In this document: positions 53,566-62,945 of the stretch, one piece after another
Layout of the letters: the number at the start of each line of letters is the position of its first letter
How positions within the stretch are numbered: the stretch's first letter is position 1
Assembly: GCA_023953775.1 (NCBI GenBank)
Contig: JAMLJD010000018.1
Location: 1 to 64,000, forward strand
Length of the DNA stretch: 64,000 nt
Reading direction: 5' to 3'
Origin: Rhizobiaceae bacterium
GTDB taxonomy: Bacteria > Pseudomonadota > Alphaproteobacteria > Rhizobiales > Rhizobiaceae
The notes under the pieces: model-generated
The model's input: only the letters and a program-made list of their open reading frames with translations
Told to the model about the DNA's origin: nothing
Database searches by the model: none
Translations under genes and position numbers: made by a program

Positions 53566-53976
53566 CTATCGGCAATGATAGGTCAGAGCCATGGCGATAC
53601 AATGCCTTAGCGGCGCTTCCGGAATCGGTTTGTCAGCGCTGAACAGCAGCGCCCGCGTCCCCTCATAGGTGAACAATCCGGGATAATGCGCCTCGAAGCG
53701 TCGTGTCAGGTCGGTCTGGCAGTGGACGAACAGCGCCGCGTCGTGCTCGTTCGATTTCGGAATCCCGAGCCTTATCGTGCTGCCGCTGCGGGTCGCCGGC
53801 GTGAGATAGGCGGGCTGTCCCCATTTCAGCGTCTCTTCGAGCGGACCGACGGCCTCGGTCGCGGCGGCCGTTGCGAAGATCAGGTCGCGGATGCCGAGCA
53901 GCGCCGCGCGCGCCGGTTCCGGCATCGCGTCGAATGCCGAGCGGACGTCTTGGTTGGAAAATGCGGGTCGGTCCAT
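53566..53976 (-). CDS. DUF1801 family protein
   Basis: A 136-aa cytosolic protein of the DUF1801 (YdhG-like) family. The typical blocks are residues near E-E-T-L-K-W-G-Q-P-A-Y and the C-terminal strand-helix R-A-L-L-F-S-A-D-K-P-I-P. The fold is small alpha/beta and no enzymatic residues are known. The ATG at 53976 was taken from the frame's natural start. The gene lies alone between the formamidase gene and purN. Confidence 0.75.
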   Translation of the reverse strand: MDRPAFSNQDVRSAFDAMPEPARAALLGIRDLIFATAAATEAVGPLEETLKWGQPAYLTPATRSGSTIRLGIPKSNEHDAALFVHCQTDLTRRFEAHYPGLFTYEGTRALLFSADKPIPEAPLRHCIAMALTYHCR

Positions 53977-54024
53977 CGAAGCGCTCCGGGCTCGCCCGAG
54001 CGTAGCGCCCCGGGCGCCCTGGCG

Positions 54025-54699
54025 TCACCCGTTGCGTTCGCCCGGCACGATCATTGCTGACATCGCCGGCTCCTCGGCCGGTCCCGAAAACACCGTGCGC
54101 GCGCCCGACATCCGCACCTTGCCCTCGGCCACGAGCCGCAGGGCGAGCGGGTAGAGCCTGTGCTCGGCCTTGAGGACGCGCGCGCCGAGCGTGTCTTCCG
54201 TGTCGTCGTTTGCGACCGCTATCGCGGCCTGGGCGATGATCGGCCCGTCATCCATGTCCTGGGTGACGAAATGCACCGTGCAGCCGTGGATGCGCACGCC
54301 GGCGTCGAGCGCGCGCGCATGCGTGTCGAGCCCCTTGAACGACGGCAGCAGCGCCGGGTGGATGTTGATCATGCGTCCCTGCCACCGCTTGACGAAGCCC
54401 GGTGTCAAAAGCCGCATGTAGCCTGCGAGGCAGACGATCTCCGCCTTCATGTCCTTCAGCGCGTCGTGGATCGCCTCGTCATGGGCCTCGCGCGAGGCGT
54501 GGTCCTTCGCCGGGATCACCCGCGTCGGAATGCTGTGGCTCTCGGCCATCTTGAGACCGTTCGCGTCGGCGCGGTTCGAGATGACGCCGACGATCGCCGC
54601 CGGGTAGGCCGGATCCATGGTCGCCGCGATCAGCGCCGCCATGTTCGAGCCGCGCCCCGAGATCAGCACGACGACGCGCTTGCGCGGCGCCCGTGTCAT
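54025..54699 (-). CDS. purN: Phosphoribosylglycinamide formyltransferase
   Basis: Third step of purine synthesis: transfers formyl from 10-formyl-THF to GAR. The 224-aa protein has [12 protein letters not shown] near the N-terminus, [12 protein letters not shown] (catalytic Asn and His) and [17 protein letters not shown]. Its start overlaps the purM stop by 4 bp, so purM and purN form an operon whose products act in series. Confidence 0.96.
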   Translation of the reverse strand: MTRAPRKRVVVLISGRGSNMAALIAATMDPAYPAAIVGVISNRADANGLKMAESHSIPTRVIPAKDHASREAHDEAIHDALKDMKAEIVCLAGYMRLLTPGFVKRWQGRMINIHPALLPSFKGLDTHARALDAGVRIHGCTVHFVTQDMDDGPIIAQAAIAVANDDTEDTLGARVLKAEHRLYPLALRLVAEGKVRMSGARTVFSGPAEEPAMSAMIVPGERNG

Positions 54700-55760
54700 A
54701 GCCCGATGCGGCCGCGATAGATCACGCCGGCGTCATGGCGCGGCGTGATCGAACCGATCTGCGTCACGGTCTCGCCCGCCTGCTGCAGCACCGCCGCGAC
54801 CTGCGCGGCCTGGCCGGCGGCCACCACCATGATCATGCCGACGCCGCAATTGAAGGTGCGCAGCATCTCGGCTTCCTCGACGCCGCCGGTCTTCGCGAGC
54901 CACGAGAAGACGTCCGGCACCTCGATCGCATCGAGGTCGATCTCGGCCGCGAACGCATCCGGCAGCACCCGTGGAATATTGTCGGGAAAACCGCCGCCGG
55001 TGATGTGAGCGAGCGCCTTGATTCCATGCGTGCCCCGGATCGCCGCCAGCACCGGCTTCACGTAGATGCGGGTCGGGGTGAGCAGCGCTTCGGCAAGGCT
55101 CCGGCCTTCGGCGAAGGGCGCGGGCGCGTCCCATCCAAGCGTCGACATCTCGACGATCCGGCGTACCAGCGAGAAGCCGTTGGAATGCACCCCCGACGAG
55201 CCAAGGCCCAGGATCACGTCGCCGTCGACGATGTCGTCGCTCGGCAGGAGCTGGTCGCGCTCGGCCGCCCCCACGGCGAAGCCGGCGAGGTCGTAGTCGC
55301 CTTCGCGATAGAGCCCGGGCATTTCTGCCGTCTCGCCGCCGATCAGCGCGCAGCCAGCCTGGCGGCAGCCCTCGGCGATCCCCGCGACGATCGCCGCTCC
55401 CTGCTCGGGATCGAGCCGGCCCGTCGCGAAATAGTCGAGGAAAAACAGCGGTTCGGCGCCCTGGACCACCAGATCGTTGACGCACATGGCGACGAGGTCG
55501 ATGCCCACGGTGTCGTGGCTGCCGGCGTCGATCGCGACCTTCAGCTTGGTGCCGACGCCGTCATTGGCGGCGACCAGCACCGGGTCGGAGAAGCCGGCCG
55601 CCTTGAGGTCGAACAGGCCGCCGAACCCGCCGATCTCGCCGTCGGCGCCGGGCCGCCGGGTGGAGCGTACCATCGGCTTGATCATCTCGACGAGCGCATT
55701 GCCGGCATCGATGTCGACGCCGGCTTGTGCATAGGTGAGGCCGTTCTTCTTCTCGCCCAT
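54696..55760 (-). CDS. purM: Phosphoribosylformylglycinamidine cyclo-ligase
   Basis: Closes the imidazole ring to give AIR in purine synthesis. The 354-aa protein has the substrate-binding [14 protein letters not shown] region and [13 protein letters not shown] of the ATP-grasp-like PurM fold. The frame opens much further upstream, but the ATG at 55760 gives the standard N-terminus ([17 protein letters not shown]). It heads the two-gene purM-purN operon. Confidence 0.96.
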   Translation of the reverse strand: MGEKKNGLTYAQAGVDIDAGNALVEMIKPMVRSTRRPGADGEIGGFGGLFDLKAAGFSDPVLVAANDGVGTKLKVAIDAGSHDTVGIDLVAMCVNDLVVQGAEPLFFLDYFATGRLDPEQGAAIVAGIAEGCRQAGCALIGGETAEMPGLYREGDYDLAGFAVGAAERDQLLPSDDIVDGDVILGLGSSGVHSNGFSLVRRIVEMSTLGWDAPAPFAEGRSLAEALLTPTRIYVKPVLAAIRGTHGIKALAHITGGGFPDNIPRVLPDAFAAEIDLDAIEVPDVFSWLAKTGGVEEAEMLRTFNCGVGMIMVVAAGQAAQVAAVLQQAGETVTQIGSITPRHDAGVIYRGRIGL

Positions 55761-55965
55761 CGCGCGGTTTCCGTCGGGTCTTCGAGTGTCGCGCGCTCTT
55801 CGCACGAAGCGCCCTCCGTCGCAAGGCGCCAGATCGCCTGACTCAGGTCTGGTCCACCGCAGGCCGGCCGGGTGACGTGCGCTGGCACCTTGAATCGGCG
55901 TCGAAGTGGGGGCATCTGTGCCGCATACGGGCGCGAACCGAACCGCGTCGGGGAGAATTGCCGGC

Positions 55966-56520
55966 TTGACCATACCCAACATCATCACGCTGATCCGTTT
56001 CCTGCTCGTCCCGGCCGTGGTCTTCGCGCTGCTGACCGGCGAGATGGGCTGGGCGCTCGTCGGCTTCCTCGTCGCCGGCATTTCGGACGGGGTTGATGGC
56101 TTCATCGCGCGCCAGTTCGACCAGCGGTCCGAACTCGGCGCCTATCTCGATCCCATGGCCGACAAGCTGTTGCTGGTCTCGGTCTTCGTCGTCCTCGGCC
56201 TGATGGAAGAGTTGCCGCTGTGGCTCGTCATCGCCGCCGTCTCGCGCGACGCGCTGATCGTCGGCGCGGTGCTTCTGTCGACCATCATGGGCCATCCCGT
56301 CGCGATGAAGCCGCTGATGGTATCGAAGGCCAACACGGCAATCCAGATCGTCCTGGCCGCGCTCGTGCTGACCGACCTGGCCCTTGCCGGATCGTTCGAG
56401 ACGCTGCGCGTGCTGCTCGTCTACCTCTCCGGCCTCTTGACCGTGGCTTCCGGCGCGGCCTATCTCGTCTCGTGGCTCAAGCACATGGGCGGATATGCCG
56501 AAACGGGACCGACAGACTGA
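55966..56520 (+). CDS. CDP-alcohol phosphatidyltransferase family protein
   Basis: Inner-membrane enzyme of about 184 aa that joins a CDP-activated lipid to an alcohol. The motif D-G-F-I-A-R-x8[10 protein letters not shown] is complete, with five to six TM helices. It is probably a second PgsA-like enzyme or a cardiolipin synthase type; the sequence does not decide. The start is a TTG ([11 protein letters not shown] follows) behind GGGAGA; a GTG at 55906 is less likely. It overlaps the next gene by 26 bp. Confidence 0.85.
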   Translation: MTIPNIITLIRFLLVPAVVFALLTGEMGWALVGFLVAGISDGVDGFIARQFDQRSELGAYLDPMADKLLLVSVFVVLGLMEELPLWLVIAAVSRDALIVGAVLLSTIMGHPVAMKPLMVSKANTAIQIVLAALVLTDLALAGSFETLRVLLVYLSGLLTVASGAAYLVSWLKHMGGYAETGPTD

Positions 56521-57625
56521 GGTTCTGACCGAGATCGCCGCCGGCGCGGCGATCCGGCGCCAGATCGTGTTCTGGCTGCTGGCGGCCGTCGTCTTCATCG
56601 CGTTCGTCTACGTATTCAGCTCGATCCTGCTGCCCTTCGTCGCCGGCATGGTGCTGGCCTATTTCCTCGATCCGGTCGCCGACCGGCTGGAGCGTCTCGG
56701 CCTTTCGCGCACCGCCGCCACGCTGGTCATCCTGTTCGCCTTCATCGTCGGCTTCACGCTGGTGCTGATGATCCTGATCCCGGTCGTGGCAACCCAGCTT
56801 GCCGATCTCATCGGCCGCATGCCCGACTACATCGCCCGCCTGCAGGATTTCGTCACCAGCATCGACGAGTCCTGGCTCGAGCGCGTTTCCGGCATGGACA
56901 TGGAAAGCCTTCGGAGCGGCATCAACAATCTGCTCACCCAGGGCGCCGGCTTCCTCACCACGCTTTTCGAATCGATCTGGAATTCCGGCCGTGCGCTGGT
57001 CGACATCGCCGGCCTGTTCGTCGTCACGCCCGTGGTCGCGTTCTATATGCTGCTCGATTGGGACCGTATGGTCGCGAAAGTGGATTCATGGGTCCCGCGC
57101 GATCACGTTGACACGGTCCGTCAGATTGCCAACGACATCAACCGTTCGACAGCCGGCTTCGTGCGGGGGCAGGGTACGCTGTGTCTGGTGCTGGGCGTTC
57201 TCTATGCGATCGCGCTGACCGCGACCGGCCTCAATTTCGGTCTCGCCATCGGCCTCATTGCAGGGTTGATCAGCTTCATTCCCTATGTCGGTTCGATCGT
57301 CGGCTTCGGCCTTTCGATGGGAGTCGCGCTCGTCCAGTTCTGGCCGCAATGGCCATGGATCCTGGTCGTTGCCGGTATCTTCTTCGCCGGCCAGATGATC
57401 GAGGGCTACATCCTCCAGCCGCGCCTCATCGGCCGCAGCGTCGGGCTTCACCCTGTGTGGCTGATGTTCGCGCTGTTCGCCTTCGGCTACCTCTTCGGCT
57501 TCGTCGGCCTGCTGATCGCCGTTCCGGCGGCCGCGGCCATAGCGGTGCTGATCCGTTTCGCGCTCGACCGCTATCTGGCCTCGCCGCTTTATCACGGCCA
57601 TGGCCAGGACGACGGCGCGCGCTGA
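56495..57625 (+). CDS. AI-2E family transporter
   Basis: A 376-aa inner-membrane permease of the AI-2 exporter (TqsA/PerM) family, with about eight TM helices, among them L-L-A-A-V-V-F-I-A-F-V-Y-V-F near the N-terminus and the C-terminal G-L-L-I-A-V-P-A-A-A-A-I-A-V-L-I. The core P-Y-V-G-S-I-V-G and A-G-Q-M-I-E-G-Y-I-L-Q-P-R-L-I-G segments are family signatures. Transport of AI-2 itself is not established for most members; some act as Na+/H+ antiporters. It sits in the purM-hdaA neighbourhood that is conserved in alphaproteobacteria. Confidence 0.9.
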   Translation: MPKRDRQTEVLTEIAAGAAIRRQIVFWLLAAVVFIAFVYVFSSILLPFVAGMVLAYFLDPVADRLERLGLSRTAATLVILFAFIVGFTLVLMILIPVVATQLADLIGRMPDYIARLQDFVTSIDESWLERVSGMDMESLRSGINNLLTQGAGFLTTLFESIWNSGRALVDIAGLFVVTPVVAFYMLLDWDRMVAKVDSWVPRDHVDTVRQIANDINRSTAGFVRGQGTLCLVLGVLYAIALTATGLNFGLAIGLIAGLISFIPYVGSIVGFGLSMGVALVQFWPQWPWILVVAGIFFAGQMIEGYILQPRLIGRSVGLHPVWLMFALFAFGYLFGFVGLLIAVPAAAAIAVLIRFALDRYLASPLYHGHGQDDGAR

Positions 57626-57637
57626 CCGGTCCCGCCC

Positions 57638-58339
57638 ATGGTTCGCGACGACGTGCCCCGGCAGCTGCCGCTCGATCTCGCGCGCGACGCCGCCCGTTCC
57701 CGTGACGATCTCGTCGTCTCTGCGTCCAACGCGGCCGCCGTCGAGATGATCGACCGCTGGCCGGACTGGCCGGCGCCGGTCGTCCTGCTGGCTGGGCCTG
57801 CCGGCTCGGGAAAGTCCCATCTTGCGGCCATCTGGGCCGAGATGTCGGGCGCTGTGCCGGTCGATCCCTCGGCCGTCGGCGAGGCTGCGATCGACGCTGC
57901 CGGCCGCGGGCCGGTGCTGATCGACGACGCCGACGCGGGCGCCCTCGACGAGAACGGCCTTTTCCACCTCCTCAACGCGCTGCGCGAATCCGGCTTCGGC
58001 CTGCTCGTCACCGCGCGACGCTTTCCCGCCGCCTGGGGCGTCGCGCTGCCCGACCTCGTGTCGCGCCTCAAGACCGCGGCCACCGTGGAAATCGGCGAAC
58101 CCGATGACGCGTTGCTCGCCGGCGTCATCGTCAAGCTGTTCGCCGACCGGCAGGTCGATGTCGAGCCGCACGTCGTCCAGTTCATCGTGCGCCGCATCGA
58201 GCGGTCGCTTGCAACTGCCATTTCCGTCGTAGAGCGGCTCGATGCCGCGGCGCTGGAACGCAAGAGCCGCATCACGCGAACACTGGCCGCCGAGATCGTA
58301 GGCGCGATGGATGCGGGGCAAGCCGAATTGGGCCTCTGA
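57638..58339 (+). CDS. hdaA: DnaA-related regulator HdaA
   Basis: A 233-aa AAA+ protein related to DnaA but without its DNA-binding domain. It has R-Q-L-P-L-D-L at the N-terminus, the Walker A G-P-A-G-S-G-K-S-H-L, and Walker B P-V-L-I-D-D-A-D. Q-L-P-L-D-L matches the clamp-binding motif of Hda/HdaA, which stimulates hydrolysis of DnaA-ATP and so limits initiation. It lies 12 bp after the AI-2E gene, as in other alphaproteobacteria. Confidence 0.92.
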   Translation: MVRDDVPRQLPLDLARDAARSRDDLVVSASNAAAVEMIDRWPDWPAPVVLLAGPAGSGKSHLAAIWAEMSGAVPVDPSAVGEAAIDAAGRGPVLIDDADAGALDENGLFHLLNALRESGFGLLVTARRFPAAWGVALPDLVSRLKTAATVEIGEPDDALLAGVIVKLFADRQVDVEPHVVQFIVRRIERSLATAISVVERLDAAALERKSRITRTLAAEIVGAMDAGQAELGL

Positions 58340-58422
58340 GGCGGCGCTTTTGGCTGCTTCCGGCAGTTTCCGCTTGCGCCGCGCGCGCGAAGAAACTACC
58401 CGTCTGCCGGCCGGTCACGGCT

Positions 58423-58499
<77 letters not shown>

Positions 58500-58535
58500 T
58501 CCAACCGGCGGCGAACCGACCGAACGAGGTGCCAC

Positions 58536-58839
58536 ATGTCCGCGAGAATCTTCAGCCCCGCCAGGACCGCCATGCAGTCGGGCAAGGCAAAGACCGGCTA
58601 CTGGGTGCTCGAATTCGAGCCGGAAAAGCCGCGCAGGATCGATCCCCTGATGGGCTACACCTCGTCCGGCGACATGAAGAGCCAGGTCCGGCTCACCTTC
58701 GACACCCGCGAGGAAGGTCGCCTATGCCGAGCGCGAAGGCCTCGCCTACCGCGTCGACGAGCCGAAGCAGCCGGTCCGCCGCCAGATTTCCTATGCGGAG
58801 AATTTCCGCTATGACCGCAAGACGCCCTGGACGCACTGA
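58536..58839 (+). pseudogene. ETC complex I NDUFS4-like subunit, frameshifted
   Basis: The first 60 residues ([19 protein letters not shown] and [11 protein letters not shown]) match the NDUFS4-type NADH dehydrogenase accessory subunit, about 100 aa in alphaproteobacteria. After codons GAG-GAA at 58710-58715 the reading changes: in the original frame the tail becomes Arg/Pro-rich and stops at 58814, but from 58717 another frame encodes [11 protein letters not shown] and ends in [12 protein letters not shown], the expected family end, at 58839. Either one base was gained or two lost at 58716. This may be a true null allele, a sequencing error or an assembly error. Confidence 0.85.
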
Positions 58840-58856
58840 CTGCGTCCGCGTGCAGC

Positions 58857-58933
58857 GGTCCCGTAGCTCAGCCGGATAGAGCACCGGCCTTCTAAGCCGA
58901 TGGTCGCAGGTTCGAATCCTGCCGGGATCGCCA
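58857..58933 (+). tRNA. tRNA-Arg (UCU)
   Basis: A 77-base cloverleaf with acceptor arms GGTCCCG and CGGGATC (one G-U pair), an anticodon loop CTTCTAA reading UCU, a T arm with GGTTCGAATCC, and GCCA with encoded CCA. It lies 17 bp after the NDUFS4-like gene, so the three may be transcribed together. Confidence 0.96.
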
Positions 58934-59039
58934 TTTCAAGAACGATTGCGCCCATCGCCTCGACAGGAAGCCGACCCCGATGGCGTGTCGGGGCCGGCTT
59001 GGCCGATATGTTCATGATGGCTGCGTCGTGCCGCTCGGA

Positions 59040-59345
59040 TCAGCGCCGCGCCGCGACCACGCCGCCGGGCGCGCGCATCGTGCCGCGTCCTGAGATCCGG
59101 CTCACCGTTCCGCCGACGCACTTGCCGTCTTCCTTGCAGTCGATGAAGCCGTTGTCGGTCACGCAGCCATAGCTGCCGTGGTCCGCGCCGTAGCCATAGC
59201 CGACCCCGTCGGCGGCCTCGCAGGCCTTGGCGACCTGCTCGCGCGTCGCCTTGACCTTCTTGGTCTTCATCTCTGCATAGGACGGCTGGGCCGACGCGAA
59301 TGCGGCGGCGATGGCGATCGATACGAATGCGATTTTCGACAGCAT
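59040..59345 (-). CDS. Small Cys-containing secreted protein, unknown
   Basis: Not recognised. A 101-aa protein with a signal peptide (A-F-V-S-I-A-I-A-A-A-F-A-S-A, cut near S-Y-A) and a mature part of about 75 residues with four Cys (K-A-C-E-A, Y-G-C-V-T, I-D-C-K-E, K-C-V-G), probably two disulfides, and a Gly/Tyr-rich stretch G-V-G-Y-G-Y-G-A. A CGGAGG site precedes the ATG at 59345. It lies between tRNA-Arg and metC. Confidence 0.7.
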   Translation of the reverse strand: MLSKIAFVSIAIAAAFASAQPSYAEMKTKKVKATREQVAKACEAADGVGYGYGADHGSYGCVTDNGFIDCKEDGKCVGGTVSRISGRGTMRAPGGVVAARR

Positions 59346-59477
59346 GGCTTTTCCTCCGAAACTTCGTTCCCCCGATTGCGAACGAATGAGGCCATGATGC
59401 CGCCACATGCCTGAACGGGCGCTTGAACCGCCATTCATCGAGGGTTCACCGGAGATGTCCTGGGCGTCGACCGGCAG

Positions 59478-60650
59478 TCAGGCCTTTCGCGCGGCTTCGA
59501 GGCCCCGTTCGAGGTCTGCCTTCAGGTCGTCTGCGTCCTCGAGGCCGATCTGAAGCCGCATCACCGGGCCTTCATGGTCGCCCCTGGCCACGGTGCGGTC
59601 ACCGAGGAAGACGTGCACGGCCAGGCTCTCGTAGCCGCCCCAGCTGTAGCCGAGGCCGAAGATCTCCAGCGCGTCGAGGAAGGCGTGCGCCTGCTTTTCT
59701 GCGCCGCCGTCGAGCACGATCGAAAAAATGCCGCTCGCGCCGCAGAAGTCGCGCTTCCACAGCGCGTGGCCGGGAAAGCTCTCCAGCGCCGGGTGCAGCA
59801 CGCGCGCCACGCCCGGCTGGCCTTCCAGCCATCGGGCGATCTCGAGGGCGCTTTTCTGGTGCTGCGCCAGCCTGACGCACATCGTGCGCAGTCCGCGCAG
59901 TACCTGATAGCTGTCGTCCGGCGCCGCGCACGCGCCGAGCGTCTGGAATCCCTCCCTGAGGGTCGGCCAGCACCGCTCATTGGCCGACACCGTGCCCAGA
60001 AGCACGTCGGAATGGCCGGCGGGATATTTCGTTGCGGCATGGATCGAGATGTCGACGCCGTGGTCAAGCGGCTTGAAATAGATCGGCGTCGCCCAGGTGT
60101 TGTCCATCATCACGATGGCGTCGCGCGCCCGCGCGGCCTTTGCGATCGCTGGAATGTCCTGCATTTCGAAGGTGTTCGATCCCGGCGATTCGGTGAAGAC
60201 CACCTTCGTCTCCGGCCGCATCAGATCGGCAATGCCGGCGCCGATCGCCGGGTCGTAATATTCCGTCGTCACCCCGAGGCGCTTCAGCATCGTGTCGGCG
60301 AAATTGCGGGTCGGGTGGTAGACCGAATCGACGATGAGCAGATGATCGCCTGCCGACAGGAAGGCCAGCAGCGGCACCGTCACGGCGGCGAGACCGGACG
60401 GCACGATCACCGTGCCGGCAGAGCCTTCCAGCTCGTCTATCGCCAGCGCCAGCGCATCCGTCGTCGGCGTGCCGCGCGTGCCGTAGGTGTATTTCTGGTT
60501 TCGCGTCGCCATAGTCTTGGCGTCCGGAAACAGTACGGTCGAGGCATGGACCACCGGAGGATTGACGAAACCATGGAAGTCGCGCGGGTTGTAGCCGGCA
60601 TGGGCCAGCCGGGTGTTGATGCCCTTGCCATTCTTGTCTGCGCTTGCCAT
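59478..60650 (-). CDS. metC: Cystathionine beta-lyase
   Basis: PLP enzyme converting cystathionine to homocysteine for methionine. The 390-aa protein belongs to the Cys/Met metabolism family: T-R-L-A-H-A-G near the N-terminus, G-T-R-G-T-P-T-T, D-N-T-W-A-T-P, and the PLP lysine in A-A-T-K-Y-P-A-G-H-S-D. The Trp in D-N-T-W-A and the Y-P-A-G-H-S-D form suit MetC over gamma-synthases, as in E. coli MetC. An AGGATGAGG site fixes the start. No SAM riboswitch is seen in the short leader. Confidence 0.9.
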   Translation of the reverse strand: MASADKNGKGINTRLAHAGYNPRDFHGFVNPPVVHASTVLFPDAKTMATRNQKYTYGTRGTPTTDALALAIDELEGSAGTVIVPSGLAAVTVPLLAFLSAGDHLLIVDSVYHPTRNFADTMLKRLGVTTEYYDPAIGAGIADLMRPETKVVFTESPGSNTFEMQDIPAIAKAARARDAIVMMDNTWATPIYFKPLDHGVDISIHAATKYPAGHSDVLLGTVSANERCWPTLREGFQTLGACAAPDDSYQVLRGLRTMCVRLAQHQKSALEIARWLEGQPGVARVLHPALESFPGHALWKRDFCGASGIFSIVLDGGAEKQAHAFLDALEIFGLGYSWGGYESLAVHVFLGDRTVARGDHEGPVMRLQIGLEDADDLKADLERGLEAARKA

Positions 60651-60736
60651 GGAACCTCATCCTGCTGCAAATCCGGCAAGGGATAGTCGGCGCTTCGGGC
60701 GTTCGCAAGCGCCAGTTGCCGGTTTCATGGAACCAG

Positions 60737-61561
60737 ATGGAGAGGGGCGAATTGACGGCACCGGACGACAGCGGCGGTTCCCGCGTGCGGCCGTCATCGG
60801 GTGCGCGTCTCGTCGGCGCTGCGGGCCGCGCGCGCAAGCGTTTGAGCCGGCCGCCGCGGGGCGGCGAGGGGCCGGTCTGGTCGCGGTCGATGACGGTGCT
60901 GGCCCTCTGCGGCGTGGTTCTGGTCCTGCTGGCCACCTGGCTGGACGCGCCGGCCGCGTCGTTCGCCCATGATTCCGGCGCTGCATGGGTGAAATGGCTC
61001 GCGCGGCTCACCGACATTGGCGAATCGCAGTGGTACCTGATCCCGGCCGGGCTCATCGTCCTGGTCCTCGGGCTCCTCGACTGGGGCGCGCGGGGGACCC
61101 GCCACCAGGCGTGGCTCTACGTCGTCTTCGGCAACGCGGCCTTCGCCTTTCTTGCCGTCGCCCTGTCGGGCCTCGTCACCAACCTGTTCAAGATGGTGTT
61201 CGGCCGTGCGCGTCCGGTGCGCTTCGACCAGAACGGCCCGTTCAGCTTCGATCCCTTCACCCTCGGTTATGACTTCGCCAGCTTCCCGTCGGGCCATTCG
61301 ACGACCGCCGGTGCCGTCACCGCCGTGCTGATGATCTGGTTTCCGCGTGCCTGGCCGCTGATTCTCCCCGCTGGCATGCTGGTCGCGCTCACCCGCATCG
61401 CGTCGCGGTCGCACTATCCCTCCGACGTCGTTGCCGGCTTTCTCGTCGGCTTTCTGATCGCCGTCGTGCTGGCGCGCTGGCTTGCGGTCCGGCGGTTGCT
61501 GTTCCGGCTGCGGCCGTCGCGGATGCTGCCGGTGCTGCGCAGGCCCGCGCGCCGCGCGTGA
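60737..61561 (+). CDS. PAP2-family phosphatase (canonical motifs)
   Basis: A 274-aa membrane phosphatase with all three motifs: K-M-V-F-G-R-A-R-P, F-P-S-G-H-S-T and S-R-S-H-Y-P-S-D-V, and about six TM helices. The first 55 residues are basic and Pro/Arg-rich and probably cytoplasmic. It is likely to act on undecaprenyl diphosphate or another lipid phosphate. The ATG at 60737 is used; a TTG at 60752 behind GAGAGGGG is equally good. It lies divergent from metC by 86 bp. Unlike the copy at 19.4 kb its P-S-G-H motif is intact. Confidence 0.86.
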   Translation: MERGELTAPDDSGGSRVRPSSGARLVGAAGRARKRLSRPPRGGEGPVWSRSMTVLALCGVVLVLLATWLDAPAASFAHDSGAAWVKWLARLTDIGESQWYLIPAGLIVLVLGLLDWGARGTRHQAWLYVVFGNAAFAFLAVALSGLVTNLFKMVFGRARPVRFDQNGPFSFDPFTLGYDFASFPSGHSTTAGAVTAVLMIWFPRAWPLILPAGMLVALTRIASRSHYPSDVVAGFLVGFLIAVVLARWLAVRRLLFRLRPSRMLPVLRRPARRA

Positions 61562-61786
61562 GCGCCCGGGCAGGGGTCGTTTCACTCCTGTGGAACGGTC
61601 CTTTTTGCAGCCGCGAATTCACGACTTGACCGCGAAACGATATTGGCCTTCGATGGCCTCCGTGAATGGGAGGTGGAGCAAGAGCACCGTCAGGTGCCCG
61701 GTTCGCGGTTTTCGCGAGGCGCGTTGCTGCTTCCACACGGGAACCAATCAGGGCTGGACCCTGAGAACAGAAAAGGGTTTGTGGGT

Positions 61787-62803
61787 ATGAAAAAGATTGT
61801 AACGGGAATCATGGGCGGCGCCGTGCTCGCTATGGCTGCTGGCGCGGCCTCGGCCGCCACGCTCGACGACGTCAAGGCCAAGGGCCACATCCAGTGCGGC
61901 GTCAGCCAGGGACTTCCCGGCTTCTCCAATCCGGATTCGGCCGGCAACTGGTCGGGCCTCGACGTCGATTTCTGCAAGGGCATGGCCGCCGCGATCTTCG
62001 GCGACGCGTCCAAGGTGCAGTTCACGCCGCTTTCGGCCAAGGAGCGCTTCACGGCGCTGCAGTCGGGCGAGGTTGACCTTCTCTCGCGCAACACCACCTG
62101 GACGATGAGCCGCGACACCCAGCTTGGTCTCAACTTCGCTGTCGTCAACTACTATGACGGCCAGGGCTTCATGGTGCGCAAGTCGATGAACATCAACTCG
62201 GCGCTGCAGCTCTCGGGCGCTGCGATCTGCACCAACACCGGCACCACGACCGAGCTCAACGTCGCCGACTACTTCCGTGCCAACAACATGGATTACGAGC
62301 TTGTCGCCTTCGAGAAGGCCGACGAGGTGGTCGCCGCCTATGACGCCGGCCGCTGCGACGTCTACACCACCGACCAGTCGGGCCTCTATGCACAGCGTCT
62401 CAAGCTGACCAACCCCGACGAGCATATCGTTCTGCCGGAGATCATCTCCAAGGAGCCGCTCGGACCGGCAGTGCGCCAGGGCGACGACCAGTGGCTGAAC
62501 ATCATGAAGTGGACCCACTTCGCGATGCTCGAGGCCGAGGAGTTCGGCGTCACGCAGGCCAATGTCGACGAGATGAAGAATTCCGACAATCCGGGCATCA
62601 AGCGTCTGCTCGGCACGGAAGGGGAGTTCGGCACCGCTGTCGGCCTGTCGAATGACTGGGCCTACCAGGTCATCAAGGCGGTCGGAAACTACGGCGAAGT
62701 GTTCGACCGCAATGTCGGCCCCGACACGCCGCTGGCGATCTCGCGCGGCGTCAACGCGCTGTGGTCCAAGGGTGGCCTTCAGTACGCACCGCCGGTTCGC
62801 TGA
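61787..62803 (+). CDS. aapJ: General L-amino acid ABC transporter substrate-binding protein
   Basis: Periplasmic binding protein (338 aa) that delivers amino acids to the AapQMP transporter of the Rhizobium type. The signal peptide (K-K-I-V-T-G-I-M-G-G-A-V-L-A-M-A-A-G) is cut near A-S-A-A. The mature part has V-K-A-K-G-H-I-Q-C-G-V-S, P-L-S-A-K-E-R-F and C-D-V-Y-T-T-D-Q-S, which fit the family's amino-acid-binding site. The ATG at 61787 follows GTGGGT closely. aapQ follows after a hairpin, so the binding protein can be made in excess of the membrane parts. Confidence 0.93.
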   Translation: MKKIVTGIMGGAVLAMAAGAASAATLDDVKAKGHIQCGVSQGLPGFSNPDSAGNWSGLDVDFCKGMAAAIFGDASKVQFTPLSAKERFTALQSGEVDLLSRNTTWTMSRDTQLGLNFAVVNYYDGQGFMVRKSMNINSALQLSGAAICTNTGTTTELNVADYFRANNMDYELVAFEKADEVVAAYDAGRCDVYTTDQSGLYAQRLKLTNPDEHIVLPEIISKEPLGPAVRQGDDQWLNIMKWTHFAMLEAEEFGVTQANVDEMKNSDNPGIKRLLGTEGEFGTAVGLSNDWAYQVIKAVGNYGEVFDRNVGPDTPLAISRGVNALWSKGGLQYAPPVR

Positions 62804-62814
62804 TTGAATCGGAT

Positions 62815-62838
62815 GCCGCCCGGCTCAGGCCGGGCGGC
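62815..62838 (+). terminator. Stem-loop between aapJ and aapQ
   Basis: Perfect ten-base arms GCCGCCCGGC (62815-62824) and GCCGGGCGGC (62829-62838) with loop TCAG, followed by GCTATTTTC. It lies 11 bp after the aapJ stop, a place where partial termination or 3'-end protection raises binding-protein levels over permease levels. Confidence 0.75.
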
Positions 62839-62945
62839 GCTATTTTCATGCCGGTAAGAAGAATGCGGGACAAAGACGCCAGACCCTGTTCGCCGATTGC
62901 GGACGGGTCGACAAGGCGCGGCCCGCGAATCCAAAGGGGACAGGC

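Noticed and set aside
60651-60736. Possible SAM riboswitch upstream of metC
   Set aside because: The leader is under 90 bases and shows none of the conserved SAM-II core that I know.
61591-61610. TGGAACGG...TTTTTGCA resembling a sigma-54 promoter upstream of aapJ
   Set aside because: The GG-GC spacing is 13 bases; sigma-54 sites need 10.
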